Assembly: GCA_017546145.1 (NCBI GenBank)
Contig: JAFYXN010000005.1
Location: forward strand, 99,422-163,421
Direction of reading: 5' to 3'
DNA: 64,000 nucleotides
Origin: Clostridia bacterium
GTDB lineage: Bacteria > Bacillota > Clostridia > Monoglobales > Monoglobaceae
Shown piece by piece: positions 63,998 through 64,000 of this stretch; position 1 is the first letter of the stretch, and each line of letters opens with the position of its first letter. Below the pieces are notes generated by a model. The model was given only the letters and a program-made list of their open reading frames with translations, was not told the origin of the DNA and searched no databases. The position numbers and the translations under genes were made by a program.

Positions 63998-64000
63998 TTA

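Overview
The window is AT-rich chromosomal DNA from a low-GC, Gram-positive, spore-forming anaerobe of the class Clostridia. The evidence is the strong AGGAGG-type ribosome sites with frequent TTG/GTG starts, the sporulation genes (ylbJ, yqfC, yqfD, spoVG), the yqfC-yqfD-phoH-ybeY-era-yqzL-recO gene order, the SLH/CsaB/LCP surface genes, and a PPi-type phosphofructokinase. Genus cannot be fixed from sequence reading alone. No rRNA, CRISPR array or intact insertion sequence is visible.

Layout. 1-5.5 kb: the end of a cation-efflux transporter with a metal-binding tail, a DUF421 membrane protein, a winged-helix/nitroreductase pair, a branched hairpin repeat, a tRNA-Met/tRNA-Glu operon, fructose-bisphosphate aldolase and a YitT membrane protein. 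5.5-17.1 kb: a surface-glycan locus. Eight leftward genes (DegT aminotransferase, GT4, GT2, EpsG-type polymerase, pyruvyl transferase, flippase, F420-hydrogenase-like ferredoxin protein, nucleotidyltransferase) are read from a consensus promoter; a divergent pair encodes a PglC-like sugar transferase and an ATP-grasp ligase. 17.1-20 kb: a LysR regulator divergent from an orphan TRAP large permease with a 91-residue membrane partner, then tRNA-Gly. 20-27.6 kb: HPr, a preQ1 riboswitch with queT, a short-chain dehydrogenase, PPi-type PFK, dCMP deaminase, tsaE-tsaB-dacF and ylbJ.

27.6-38.3 kb: the sporulation/RNA/DNA housekeeping run (yqfC to recO), a QueG-like Fe-S protein, alaS, a HIT protein, citrate synthase and a small ribbon-helix-helix regulator with its own operator repeats. 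38.3-39.0 kb: about 600 bases without a credible gene, filled with back-to-back hairpins. 39-46.5 kb: rpoC and rpoB, leftward, from their own promoter and not attached to rplJ-rplL. 46.5-53.4 kb: rsmA behind a leader terminator, yhbY, an LCP-family ligase, a GT4-CsaB fusion, spoVG and murC.

53.6-64 kb: an ABC exporter, MetY, a DUF4830 protein, RsuA-type pseudouridine synthase, pyridoxamine kinase, an AraC regulator, then a group of poorly characterised envelope proteins that includes an SLH-PstS-like fusion. The right edge has a 3' tRNA-Ser fragment followed by three 11-bp tandem repeats and a promoter reading out of the window; this looks like the attachment-site edge of an integrated element.

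The envelope theme recurs. LCP ligase attaches wall polysaccharide, CsaB pyruvylates it, and SLH modules bind pyruvylated wall polysaccharide; all three occur within about 14 kb. The strongest candidates for something undescribed are the SLH-PstS protein group (60.1-63.5 kb), the TRAP permease plus small partner (18.2-19.9 kb), the ATP-grasp step in the glycan locus, and the hairpin array at 38.3-39.0 kb.
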